The notes below the pieces were generated by a model, which saw nothing but the letters and a program-made list of their open reading frames with translations, was not told the DNA's origin and did no database searches. From contig NC_062241.1 in the NCBI RefSeq assembly GCF_905475465.1, positions 7,378,001-7,442,000 on the forward strand: DNA of 64,000 bases, read 5' to 3'. The DNA comes from Pieris napi (Eukaryota; Arthropoda; Insecta; Lepidoptera; Pieridae). Shown here in pieces: positions 1-10,856 of the stretch. The translations under genes were made by a program, and so were the position numbers. Every line of letters begins with the position of its first letter. The stretch's first letter is position 1.

Positions 1-565
1 TTCACTTAAAAATATATTTTTCACCATCCTTAAAACTGTTACTCAATTTAACAAGTTATCTCTCGAAAGCTATAAAAATAATCTAAATCCATCTCATAGT
101 CAAATGAACTTGACACCATGTTGGTTCAACACCCCTGATCTAGATTAATGACTTAGATCAGATAATTATTTAGCAATAATACGATATTGAAAGTGAAAGG
201 CAATAATGTCCATAAAAAATGAAGGTTACATTTATTACAAGGCTGTATTAAATTACGCTTCGTCTGATACTATTAGTTATTTAATAAATTTATGAAAATT
301 TTACGTACATTTTTGAACAATGTTTCAAATGTATTGATTTAATCTTATTTGTAATACGATTTTATATTTTTATACAGACTGTAAGTTATTGGGCACATTC
401 TTATGTAAAATATTTCTGTTAGTAAATGAGGTATTTATGATGATCAGTAATTATTTTTAATAAGTGTCATTAATTGCTTATAATTCTTAAATAAGCTACA
501 TTGTAATGTCTAAGGATGTCTCAGTCAAGAGAAAATTCATTGAATATATACGCAACGATATGTAA
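1..565. other. A+T-rich stretch, nothing recognised
   Basis: No repeat, reading frame or RNA-like structure that I can support. Short frames here have no recognisable motif. Confidence 0.5.
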
Positions 566-760
566 TTGCCTCATTGCTCAAGTGGTAAGTTTGTTTGACT
601 ACATCGTGTGGTCTCGGGATCAAAACCCGATGAAACACATTTTCGATTTAGCGTCAAAAGAGAATGGACTTGTGTTTGGCTGCGCTCACAGTTTTGCCCT
701 ACAATATGTCCTGTATACAGTCAGTCTCAGACGAGTAGTCCTGCAGAACAATATTATTAT
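566..760 (+). repeat. degraded tRNA-derived SINE
   Basis: The left end looks like a tRNA head: an A-box-like TGCTCAAGTGGT near 575-586 and a B-box-like GGGATCAAAACCC near 616-628, about the spacing of a pol III promoter, followed by a non-tRNA body of about 130 bp. The B box departs from GGTTCRANNCC, so this is probably an old copy. It differs from the main SINE family of the window. The 83-codon frame across it is incidental. Family name not known to me. Confidence 0.45.
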
Positions 761-2375
761 TCAATGAATTTTCTAGTACCATATAAATAGGTTTATAGAT
801 GACATATATAAAATATTGATTTATGTTTCTATGTGTGCAGTATCTGTGTCTGTGTGCATTCACCAAGTACAATTAGTATTTAAACAAATATGAATTGTTT
901 AAGTAGTACCGTATTAGGCTTAAAATAACATTATTTAACATTTTGCTCCCTTGTACTCACCCTCTTTCCATAATTCGCTGTCATAGGCTTGGGTAAAACC
1001 AAATGAGTAACCCGACGAGTAATTCGTTTGTCAGCGTTCCTTACTTGAAATAAATTGTTATATGTACAGCTTTGTTTAATATATAAATGCGTATAGACCA
1101 AACACATAATTGCTTAACTTTCTCTACAAGTTAAGTGTGGTTATTTAAATATATTGTAATCTCTGTATTTTCATAGATAAATATTAGCCTAAAATATTAT
1201 TCAAAGTATGACCCGTTACTCCAAAATTGGATCGAAATTATATGTTTCATTAATTAATTTTGCTTAAGGCATGTAGGCTATTTGACTTCTGGCACATGTC
1301 GCCCGTTTACAAATCAAAGACGTCGGCACATCTTGTCTTTCATCACACTAAGAAGTATTACTTGCGCTCCTAGAAATATTTTTTTTTTGTTGTATCTGCT
1401 TCATGGCAATCTGCTATCCAGCAATAAGCCACTTGTTTGTTTGATTTTACTCAGTTTATGTTATCCTCAAGAGCCATACTCGACATAGAGCCACGACTCT
1501 CTTGATGTTAAGAGGTAAATCTTTTATATAGGCTCGGTACGTCCCTTCTGTTTAGCCGCTTATGCTGAAGACCGCCTTCTCCGCTCAGAGCGTGTGCCAG
1601 TTTATTTACATGGGAGGTCAGCTTCTCCTGGTATTTCAGGCTGTTTTGAGCTATTTCCTGTCGAACTGTTTTTAACCTTACTTCATAGGATCATTTCTAT
1701 AGTAAGCTCTTCACGCAACATCTCACTATACGTGGGAAATTTCCTAGAAATAATAGTAATAGAAATCCGCCTTGGAATCGAAAGGAATCGATCTCATAAA
1801 AAAATATAATATGAATTTTCAACCAACCATTATGAGTCTAAATTTACTTTAAATATATGCACAAACCGAAATCAAACTCGGTCTGAATATATTGTCGAGG
1901 TGTTACTATTTATTTTGCACTTTTGTGTCAATGAATGTTGTTCATGTAATTACAAGCCATAAAGTGGCATTAATCTGTAATAATTAGTTCTTCCAGTTGT
2001 ATTGTGATAACCTTTAGATAAACTACTTGTAATCTATACTGATTAGTTCAATGTAGGTTTTTATTAGTCGTAAAGCATCATAGTTAATATCAATGGCTTT
2101 TTAAGTGAAAAAAATCGCCTATCTCGCCACGTGTATTGTAATTAAAAAAAATATATAATCATATTTCTTCGTAACTTATTGTGATGCAAAAAAATAAAAG
2201 TGCTCTTTCTATGAAGTGTATCGATTAAAGAAAGATACATTTTTATTGTACGATGATGACTATTTAAAAAGGAAATATTTCGGACCTTCGGAATAAGGAA
2301 AACAATATTACAAGGTTCTTTTAATGTTTTCACGCTCGCATTACCATGTTCATATTTATAATGAAATCATAATAA
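761..2375. other. non-coding stretch, nothing recognised
   Basis: Mostly A+T-rich. A slightly more mixed block at about 1480-1700 has no frame or repeat signature that I can name. Confidence 0.5.
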
Positions 2376-2403
2376 TCCTTTTGTATTATTGTTTCAGGTA
2401 AGT
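2376..2403 (+). promoter_or_regulatory. candidate recursive splice (ratchet) site
   Basis: A T-rich tract runs into GTTTCAG and is followed at once by GTAAGTTC, so a 3' splice-site consensus abuts a strong 5' splice-site consensus with the AG|GT junction at 2397/2398. In insects this arrangement is known from zero-length exons in long introns. Whether this site is used is inference: one such 8-mer is expected by chance about once per strand in a window of this size and composition. Confidence 0.35.
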
Positions 2404-2489
2404 TCTATCTACATATTCTATAAAGATAAACCTTCAAAGTAAGTTGTAAAATTCTCTGAAACTTTGAAAAAATTAATTCAAAGTACTAA

Positions 2490-4917
2490 TAGTCTAGTCG
2501 ACAAGTTGAAAATGGAACAAAATAGAGATACTACTCCTAAAATTATGTGCGATAGCTCATTGGATCCGGAATGACGTCTAGAAAAATGTGCTAAAAGCGT
2601 GTATTAGCACATAAAAAATTGCAAAAGTTATAGACCATTAAAGATGAAAAAATAATGGCATTTAGTTTTTTGCCAATATTTAATAAACTATTAATATTTA
2701 AGAAATTTCAAATAAAGATTCTGAAAGAGGAGGAAATTTCCAACAAATAACTCCTGACTCCCGGAACTCTATCTTCATTATTTATAATGTTAATTTAACG
2801 CTAAAAATAGGTCTGCGGGTGACATTTTTAGGATTCGCGCGTGGCGTCAAAAGCGACTACGGCACATTAATTAATTTATTTAAGGTATTGAATATTTTTT
2901 TTTAAATTTGAAAAAATTATGGTGTGTTCTGAACACTATAATTAATTTATTCCCGTTGAAAATTTTACTTAAAGTTAATTTTTCAACAAGTTAAATAATT
3001 GTTAACTAACGAAATTTTCTCGAACGACCGTCTTAATTGTAAGTGAAAAAAAATGTTTAAATAATGGTCGTAAAAATATTTCGCTTCGTAGAGCCTTTCT
3101 TACATACATACTTAACAAGATCGTGCCATAAAAGTTAAAAAAATATTTATACTTTGTTTACAACAATTTTTTTACTTAAACAAAAACTTAAAAATCCATG
3201 TAATGATGTTAAAAAAAATTTTTTTTTTCTCAATCATCATATAATCGTTTTTTTATTAATACAAGATATTTATTAATTTGCAAAAAAAAAATTCCCGCCA
3301 TTTGTTGATAAATTTTTTTTAAACAAATTGATTAAATCAATATTTTTAAAAAAAAATTTAACACAACTTTATTACATTAAAAATTTTATGATTTAAAAAA
3401 AAAATTTTTCCTTAATAACAATTTTTAATTGTTTATAATCGTTTTTTTTAATTTTCTATTGTTTAAATGATTAGTTAAGAAATTTTTTTTTTCCTAAAAA
3501 TCATAATTGACAGTCTTCTATAAAGTAACAGAAAAAAAAATTATTTTATCAACAATTCTATTGTTTATTAACTTACCAATTTGTTATAAACAAATATTCA
3601 ACTTTTGTTTATTTTTTTTCTAAAACTTCTAAAATTAACAAAAACAACCATATATAACAAAGTATAGAAAAATTTTTTTTGTAAATTTTTTGATTATCAT
3701 GAATATTACTTTTATTTAAAATTAAAAAATTTTTTTTCTATAGTTTGTTATATATGGTTGTTTTTGTTAATTTTAGAAGTTTTAGAAAAAATATAAACAA
3801 AAGTTGAATATTTGTTTATAACAAATAGGTAAGTTAATTAACAATAGAATTGTTGATTAAAAAAAAATTTTTTTCTGTTACTTTATAGAAGACTGTCAAT
3901 TATGATTTTTAGGAAAAAAAAATTTCTTAACTAATTATTTAAACAATAGAAAATTAAAAAAAACGATTATAAACAATTAAAAATTGTTATTAAGGAAAAA
4001 TTTTTTTTTTTTAAATCATAAAATTTTTAATGTAATAAAGTTGTGTTAAATTTTTTTTTTAAAATATTGATTTAATCAATTTGTTTAAAAAAAATTTATC
4101 AACAAATGGCGGGAATTTTTTTTTTGCAAATTAATAAATATCTTGTATTAATAAAAAAACGATTATATGATGATTGAGAAAAAAAAAATTTTTTTTAACA
4201 TCATTACATGGATTTTTAAGTTTTTGTTTAAGTAAAAAAATTGTTATAAACAAAGTATAAATATTTTTTTAACTTTTATGGCACGATCTTGTTAAGTATG
4301 TATGTAAGAAAGGCTCTACGAAGCGAAATATTTTTACGACCATTATTTAAAAAATTTTTTTCACTTACAATTAAGACGGTCGTTCGAGAAAATTTCGTTA
4401 GTTAACAATTATTTAACTTGTTGAAAAATTAACTTTAAGTAAAATTTTCAACGGGAATAAATTAATTATAGTGTTCAGAACACACCATAATTTTTTCAAA
4501 TTTAAAAAAAAATATTCAATACCTTAAATAAATTAATTAATGTGCCGTAGTCGCTTTTGACGCCACGCGCGAATCCTAAAAATGTCACCCGCAGACCTAT
4601 TTTTAGCGTTAAATTAACATTATAAATAATGGAGATAGAGTTCCGGGAGTCAGGAGTTTTTTGTTGGAAATTTCCTCCTCTTTCAGAATCTTTATTTGAA
4701 ATTTCTTAAATATTAATAGTTTATTAAATATTGGCAAAAAACTAAATGCCATTATTTTTTCATCTTTAATGGTCTATAACTTTTGCAATTTTTTATGTGC
4801 TAATACACGCTTTTAGCACATTTTTCTAGACGTCATTCCGGATCCAATGAGCTATCGCACATAATTTTAGGAGTAGTATCTCTATTTTGTTCCATTTTCA
4901 ACTTGTCGACTAGACTA
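2490..4917. mobile_element. 2.4-kb near-perfect foldback (palindromic) element
   Basis: The sequence from 2490 rightward reappears as its reverse complement from 4917 leftward, with arms of about 1.19 kb (2490-3680 and 3727-4917) around a spacer of about 46 bp. Comparing the outer 770 bp by eye I found only a handful of single-base differences. Similarity stops sharply at TAGTCTAGTCGAC on both sides, and the next three bases are TAA on each side (2487-2489 and 4918-4920), consistent with a 3-bp target duplication. There is no open frame of 60 codons or more, so it is non-autonomous. A TAA duplication would fit PIF/Harbinger-type transposition, but the termini do not let me assign a superfamily. 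A transcript through it could form a dsRNA of more than 1 kb. Confidence 0.9.
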
Positions 4918-4920
4918 TAA

Positions 4921-5441
4921 TTTAATAGATCGTAATCACAGGATTATACTCAAATTAATTACTTAAACCAAAACCAACTTCTTAAATAAAACTAAAATAA
5001 AAGGTAAAAACAGGAAATGCGTCATCGTTAGTAAAAAAAACAAAGTACTATCGTCGTTTGTTTGCGTGCTGTGTAGATTTTTACAATTATTGTCAACTTG
5101 ATGTCAGTCTTATTAAGTTGCAAAACACTCGATAACCTGCATTTAGTTATTCTTAGGTTGTATATATACCTAGCGGTTTTGTAATATTAAACATATAATA
5201 TTGTTAAACAAAAACATTGTCACTGATAAGGAATAATAATTAGAATTATCAAATAAGTATTTCTTTAGAAAATATTGTATGGATATTTTATTTTGATGTC
5301 TACGTACTATATTATGAGATCTTGTTCACTTTACGTATTACATTCTAGAGCTGGCCTTAGCAGACTTAAGCTAGACCTAGCAAATGCTTTAACATTGGTT
5401 TTAGATTGGCTTTTTTAAAGCATTTGCGCAGTGAGGCAGTG
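4921..5441. other. non-coding stretch, nothing recognised
   Basis: Flank of the palindrome. No repeat signature recognised. Confidence 0.5.
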
Positions 5442-5610
5442 AGCAGTGTTGGCCTAGTAGCTTCAGCGTGCGACTCTCATCCCTGTCTATGTACGCATTT
5501 TACATTCACTCGAGTGGTGAAGGAAAACATCGCTTGGTCTTAGACCCAAAAAGTCGACGGCGTGTATCAGGCACAGGAGGCTGATCTCGTCTCTATCAAG
5601 CCTAAACTCA
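5442..5610 (+). repeat. tRNA-derived SINE (main family), internally deleted
   Basis: Starts with the family head AGCAGTGTTGGCCTAGTAGC (A box) and continues with TCAGCGTGCGACTCTCATCC, but then jumps to TCTATGTACGCATTT, so the segment that normally holds the B box is missing. The body includes GGTGAAGGAAAACATCG, AGACCCAAAAAGTCGACGGC and GGAGGCTGATC, shared with the other copies. The usual 3' end is absent. Without a B box it could not drive pol III transcription. Confidence 0.85.
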
Positions 5611-6564
5611 AGTACGTTTAAAACATTCCAGACCATGACTTGTCCAAGCATGTCAAACTAGATTTAGCTAGCAAATTTCGTTTTATAGTTCGTTTTTACG
5701 TATCGGTAGGAGATCAAGGTTTCACGAATCAATGCGTGTTGGATGCATTTAGATTGCACCTATACCTTTCACTTTAGAACAGAAAATGGCGTATCAAGTT
5801 TATTTAGTAGTTTATTTTTACTCGTTTTGCAACTACACTTCAACGTAGACTGCATGACGCGTTCGTGCGGTTTTTGCTATTGCACGCTATTTAAGTGAAG
5901 TGCTATTTTATCGATAGATCAATATTATACATGGTGACCTTTTAGGATTACACAAATTTGGATTCGTTAACGAACTACTTGTTCATATAAGCAAATATCG
6001 TTAGTAATGTTAAGTGTACTGTAGCATTATCATACATTATATTTATTGTCAGAGTTATTGCATTTTCCTTGCAGAATCACAATAAAATACATGGTGTAAA
6101 CGTCAAAATATCATTATTACTATCACTTATCAGTTACAGTTAAAAAATTACTACTAATTATTAACTTTTTACTAAAGTTAAATACAACCACAAAAAAGAA
6201 GAAAGAGTAAGTCAAAGTATGTTTAAGCTTATAAGTAAAGATATTTTATAAAAACTGTGTAAATAGTTTTATAATAACTTTTTATAAAGAGATTAAAATT
6301 TAAAACTATAAGATTGATTTTTGATGATTATTTAGGGTTATTTATTACCGAAAATATTTATAAGCGATGAAGCAAATATACAAGTTCAGTCGCATTGGTT
6401 CAACGCGTTTAACTTCTTATTTTTCTTCCTTAACTTTAAGGCAATAAACTTCTTACTTAAAATTTAAATTATATGATACCCGTCAACTAGACGTCTGGCA
6501 TTCTACGACAAGACGCTTCTTGCTACACCACCTTATTGAAACAGCTGCCATTTCATTTACGACT
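5611..6564. other. non-coding stretch
   Basis: No repeat recognised. It holds one perfect TATCGATA (5909-5916), the DREF-type octamer that recurs at 11.5, 12.1 and 16.7 kb. Confidence 0.45.
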
Positions 6565-6645
6565 AAGGGGCCGTCCAGAGAAGAGCGTACCGCTACCGTG
6601 CGTGCAGGTGGTGTTGCAGGTGTCCATGGGCGGTGTTAAGCGCTT
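6565..6645 (+). repeat. short fragment of a non-LTR retrotransposon 3' end
   Basis: The segment GCAGGTGTCCATGGGCGGTG followed by TTAAGCGCTT matches the 3' region of the LINE family present at 29656-29995 (there, on the other strand, GCCGCCCATGGACACTCTC). Only about 80 bp are recognisable. Confidence 0.4.
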
Positions 6646-7429
6646 CAGTCTAAGCCTACTCGTTTAAAACAAAAACACACGGCATATATCTATGTCATCA
6701 AGGACCAGATGAACCTTGTAAAATACACATACATAAAAAAGTGGATCGTTTTTAAAGTGAATTTGAATAAAATCATTTCAAAATAAAACAGTAGTTTACA
6801 GGGCGTGTTTAGTCAACGCGATACAAAGGTCAGGGGTTATCCTTGTCTATTTAGGTCTGGTTTGCCCAGTCAATTGTGTTCAATGGAATATGAGATAAAC
6901 ATATATGATATTGTTTATTTTAGATGTTCAAAAGGCCAGTCTATGGTGGCGATACTAATAATTTCATTTTAAAAATTTATGAAAACAATTAATCAATATA
7001 TTACATTTCATTTATTGTTTGGTATAATAATTTGTCATATAGTATGTATATATGCGACTTATACGAAAATAATTAATCGAATCTAGCTCCTTCGGCATAA
7101 ACATTGTTTTACCAAGCTACTGGGCCGGCCAATTTTTCATAGTTTATCAATAAAAATAATGAAATATTAACTAATTGCCCTTTACACGTAAAAGTGCTTA
7201 TTCAAGAAATTCTTACTTTTAATCTGAAGAAAAATTACTGATGAAATCCACCTTTGTCGGCATTTACGGGCTTCAAATTTCAACCTTTCAGGCCTCTTTT
7301 GTTTTATAAAACAATTGCGAGTTGAATTACTCATAAATTATTATTTTAATTAGCTGATGTTGTTAACATGACTTTAATGAGTTAATGCCTATTTTCTATA
7401 AAAAACCTTTTAGGTATAGGTACACTTGT
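6646..7429. other. non-coding stretch, nothing recognised
   Basis: A+T-rich; no repeat recognised. Confidence 0.45.
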
Positions 7430-7600
7430 CCTTTAGCAGATGAGCTTTCTGTGCCTGACTTTTTGGGTCTACGGCTAGCCGGTTTGCGATGCTTTCCTTC
7501 ACCGTTCGAGCGAATGCTAAATGCTCACATAAACAGAAAGTACATTGGTAATCGAACCTACAACCTCAGGAATGAGAGTCGCACGCTGAAGCCACCAAAT
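7430..7600 (-). repeat. tRNA-derived SINE (main family)
   Basis: On the plus strand it reads backwards: GTGCCTGACTTTTTGGGTCT, then CCTTCACCGTTCGAGCGAAT, a B-box complement AATCGAACCTACAACCTC and the head complement GTCGCACGCTGAAGCCACC. The 3' third is truncated or diverged. The 96-codon frame across it is fortuitous. Confidence 0.8.
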
Positions 7601-7747
7601 CTATATATATCACCCTCTAAAAAGCATCATTTATTAAACATAGCACAAATAACTGCAAGAAGACAATCATCATAAAAACTATGCTCACTTGGCTTAGGCC
7701 GGCGAACAACAATGCAAAGAATCCTAAACTAGAAATAAAAAGTATCA

Positions 7748-8185
7748 AACTCAAACTTAAAATAACTTTATTCATATAGGTAACCAAGTACACTTATGAC
7801 CGTCAACAAAAAAGATGTTAATTTGATTCTAAATTTACATTTACTACCAGTTCGCAAGTCAAAAGCGTACAGCGGGCAATAAGAACTGGCAAGAAACTCT
7901 CCGCCACTCTTTTAATCGCTAAGTTTTGAGTGATACATATTGTCTGAAATGAAGCAAATCAATCCCAAGGATTAGGATCATTTAATTATTCGTCAAATTT
8001 ATAAAAAGCTTTGTTGGTTAATTTACGTTTAACGAGATTTTTGAATTTATACAGTAATAATTCTCTAATTTCGCTTGGGAGTTTGTTGTAAAAATAAATA
8101 CAATTTCCATATAAAGAGTGGTTTATCTTCTGGAGCCTGGTTAGTCGTACGCTTAGATACAATAACAAAAATTTAATATGCAACA
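7748..8185 (-). pseudogene. 5'-truncated non-LTR retrotransposon: RT C-terminus plus 3' UTR
   Basis: A minus-strand frame (7986-8183) ends in a LINE ORF2-type tail: NCIYFYNKLPSEIREL, a K/R-rich linker, then NKAFYKFDE and a stop. The FYNKIP-like motif and closing FYKVND-like motif are shared with the tails at 19131-19532, 37530-37775 and 56412-56795. About 240 bp of 3' UTR follow leftward and end in A-rich sequence near 7750. The catalytic RT domain and everything upstream are missing, as in a typical dead-on-arrival LINE copy. The M at 8183 is not a real start. Confidence 0.75.
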
Positions 8186-8695
8186 GTAATAATTTAACGC
8201 TTTAGCGAATTAAATTTGGGTTCTACTTACTTAACTAGTATGTTAACTAGGTAACTTAGTATCGATATTAAAATACAACCCTAGAATTACTAACCACCAG
8301 TTGCGGAGTTGCTCAGAGTTGCTCAGCAAATAAAACGGTAAAACAGTGTGCAGTTTTTCCATTCGCCGGCGATTGAGTGTTTGCTTAGCAAAACCTAGGC
8401 TTTTAACGACACGTGTTGAGTACACTTCTAAACTTTGTAACGCAATACAAGAATGAGCTACCTTCTAGCGATGTAAATAGAAAAATATTTTAAAAAATAC
8501 ACCGTGTTTATTGACTTTTAACGTAATTTTTATATTTTACGAAAAGAAGTCGCAGATCGTAGTATAGCAATTTCTTATTAATTAACTAATGTTCATACGA
8601 TGAAGGGAATGACTTTGAGGTTCCAAAAAATAACACAGACACAGCACACGATTATAACAACTCTCAGACACTCTCAATTATTATTATTTATTATT
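8186..8695. other. non-coding stretch, nothing recognised
   Basis: Contains a short local duplication (GAGTTGCTCA twice, near 8307-8325) and nothing else I can name. Confidence 0.45.
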
Positions 8696-9030
8696 TTCAG
8701 AGGGCTCGCAAGTGCGTTGCCGGCTTTTTAAGAATGGTTATGCTTTTTTATTAGGGTATAGTCGAATTGGTTCGGAGATACTTCAGTGGGCAGCTGGTTT
8801 CACATTGTGGTGATGCGCGGCAAAAACTGTCTTAAATAACGCTCAGTTGTGGAACGATGGACGTCGAGGTTATACGGGTGGAATTTCGTATTCTGCCTCG
8901 ACGTCCGATGATGAAACTCAGCTGCTGCAGCAGCTTAGTCCATACAAGTCCTCGGAACACTCTCCGTGCTAAATGCGGTAGAAGATGCAGAGAGATTCTG
9001 CATCTCTACACTACGCCAAAATGACGCACT
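8696..9030 (-). pseudogene. degraded non-LTR retrotransposon ORF2 C-terminus
   Basis: Minus-strand translation gives, with stops and substitutions, the tail seen more intact at 29656-29995: an LDVRRSTTERF-like segment, RQFLPR, a W/NQLP-like stretch, NQFD and KAGNALASPL-like residues. Nucleotide blocks such as TCGAATTGGTTCGGA, ACTTCAGTG, GCAGCTGGTT and TGCCTCGACGTCCGATGA are nearly identical in the two copies. Both ends are truncated; no poly(A) is evident. Confidence 0.75.
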
Positions 9031-9140
9031 TTAAGACATGTACACTATGAGGGAGTGCCGGGATTTAAGTATAACTTATCAAATTTTATTAGGGAAATTG
9101 ACAGGAAAGTATTGGCTTCATGTTTCTATTTTAAGTTTTT

Positions 9141-9336
9141 TTTCTTAATAGACAAGCAGCCTAACTTACGTCTTCGATTTTAAGGCACTGCGGTTTCCTC
9201 GGGATGCTTACCTTCACCGTACGAGCGACGTAAATGCGCACATAGAAATAAAAGTCCATTGGTGCACAGCCGTGATTCGAACACACGTTCGAGTAGAGAG
9301 GCGCACGCTCAAACCACTAGCCCAAGACTACTCACA
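9141..9336 (-). repeat. tRNA-derived SINE (main family), diverged
   Basis: Reverse-complement family blocks in order: GCGGTTTCCTCGGGATG, CCTTCACCGTACGAGCGA, AAAGTCCATTGGTGCACAGC, B-box complement GATTCGAACAC, and head complement GCACGCTCAAACCACTAG. Several substitutions in the head suggest an older insertion. Confidence 0.75.
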
Positions 9337-9854
9337 TATTGACAGGAACAGCAATATAATTCCGTAGAAACGGCGGCGTGATAACCGCCAAGTCAAAAGA
9401 AAAGCTACCACTTACATATAAATGTTGAAAATCCAATTAAGCCCACACGACCGTTACAATACTTTTAGTACTTAGCATTAGTCTGAAACTTATTTACGGT
9501 GAACATAAAGCGTGCGGGCGTTAGCAGTTTATTCGCTACGAGATTTATAAACACCGTACTAATTGGAAGTCGTACGGCGCTATTTGAATTCGTATTAAGA
9601 CTTAATAAAGCGGTAGGCTCGGTATTCTTCAAGTTTAATGAAAATTTCTTGTTCTTTATTTAAATTAAATTTACTTTTTGTTTAAAGATAATAGGAGTAT
9701 CGGTATTCTAAGAATTATTAATCTTTTAAGGGATTTATCTTATGATTTTTGTGTTCCATATTTAAATTCAGATAATGCGATTTACAGTTTTTATCTGTGA
9801 GAAATCCATAGACAGACGTATTCTTTTATTACACGCTTTATATTAGCTTCACCT
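9337..9854. other. non-coding stretch, nothing recognised
   Basis: No repeat or frame recognised. Confidence 0.45.
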
Positions 9855-10170
9855 GTATGTATGTATTTATGTAACCAACTCCTTCGGACTCGATTTTGAC
9901 CCACTTTAAACGGACAGATTTAATTCAAACTTTGTACACTTATAAAGAATCAACGACAATATAATAATTTCATAGGTTTATCTCGAAAAAACAATGAAAT
10001 TTTTTTTAAGTCCACAAAGCAATACGATTAAATTGTGACAACATGTATTGCTAGGACTAAAAAATATAATATAAAAATACTGGTTTTATTGTGAAAAAGC
10101 GTGGGTTGCTCGATAGACGAAAAATATGGCACAGAGCGCCCCATACCAGTATTTTTTGTTCATTACTATT
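9855..10170. repeat. probable dispersed repeat with a terminal hairpin
   Basis: The block beginning TGTATGTATTTATGTAACCA and continuing ACTCGATTTTGACCCACTTT resembles a repeat I associate with moth and butterfly genomes; no second copy lies here to prove it. Its right part has an 11-bp inverted pair, AAAAATACTGG (about 10074-10084) and CCAGTATTTTT (about 10147-10157), around a 60-bp loop with GC-rich AGAGCGCCCC. Family unknown. Confidence 0.35.
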
Positions 10171-10856
10171 TTCAGCCTAAATTAGGAATTATTTTTCACT
10201 TTTTAGTTTGATGTGCTGTAAAAGCGTGTTTTATAGTTTTTTTTTAACTATATTTATAATAATATATTAATATAACTAGAATTTAATCGAGTTATATAAT
10301 TTTGACTATGCATCAAGTATTTATGTTAACTTCATCTTTAGTTGCAATCGAAAGTTTCCGAATAAATGTCGCCTTCGTTAAGGGTTCCAACTAACTCGGA
10401 AAATTCTTTAATAATGTCCTGTTAAAATAGTTGTATGTGTAAGACAGAAGAAAATATCTGAATATATCTGTGTTTTCTGCAAGCAATTTCTTTTAAAGCC
10501 TGTTTTCTTAAGGAATATTCCAATATAAAGGGAAGCCGTGTCCCTCACTCTGTCTTCATTGAAGTGATAAACATCGTATATTATTCTTTGGACTCAAATA
10601 TTTTGCCCAAACCCTTTGAACGCCCTTATCCCATTGTTACTCGAGTGACATATTTACGTTATTATTTTCTTTAGCGAATCCTGCACGTGTTTTATTATTT
10701 TTATATTAAATTTGAGCAGGGTAATTGGTCAGGGTTATTTAACCACGAGGGCATCAAAATTGATTTAATCGTAAAATTATTAAAACATTAAAAATTTAAT
10801 TAAATACTCCTAATAGACATACATATCTCGAGCAAGCAGACTCTTCTCATTTCATT
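10171..10856. other. non-coding stretch, nothing recognised
   Basis: No repeat recognised; appears unique within the window. Confidence 0.45.

Noticed and set aside
2490..4917. Polinton/Maverick long terminal repeats (ends begin AGT)
   Set aside because: The flanks show TAA, not a 6-bp duplication, the arms meet with only a 46-bp spacer, and no genes lie between them.
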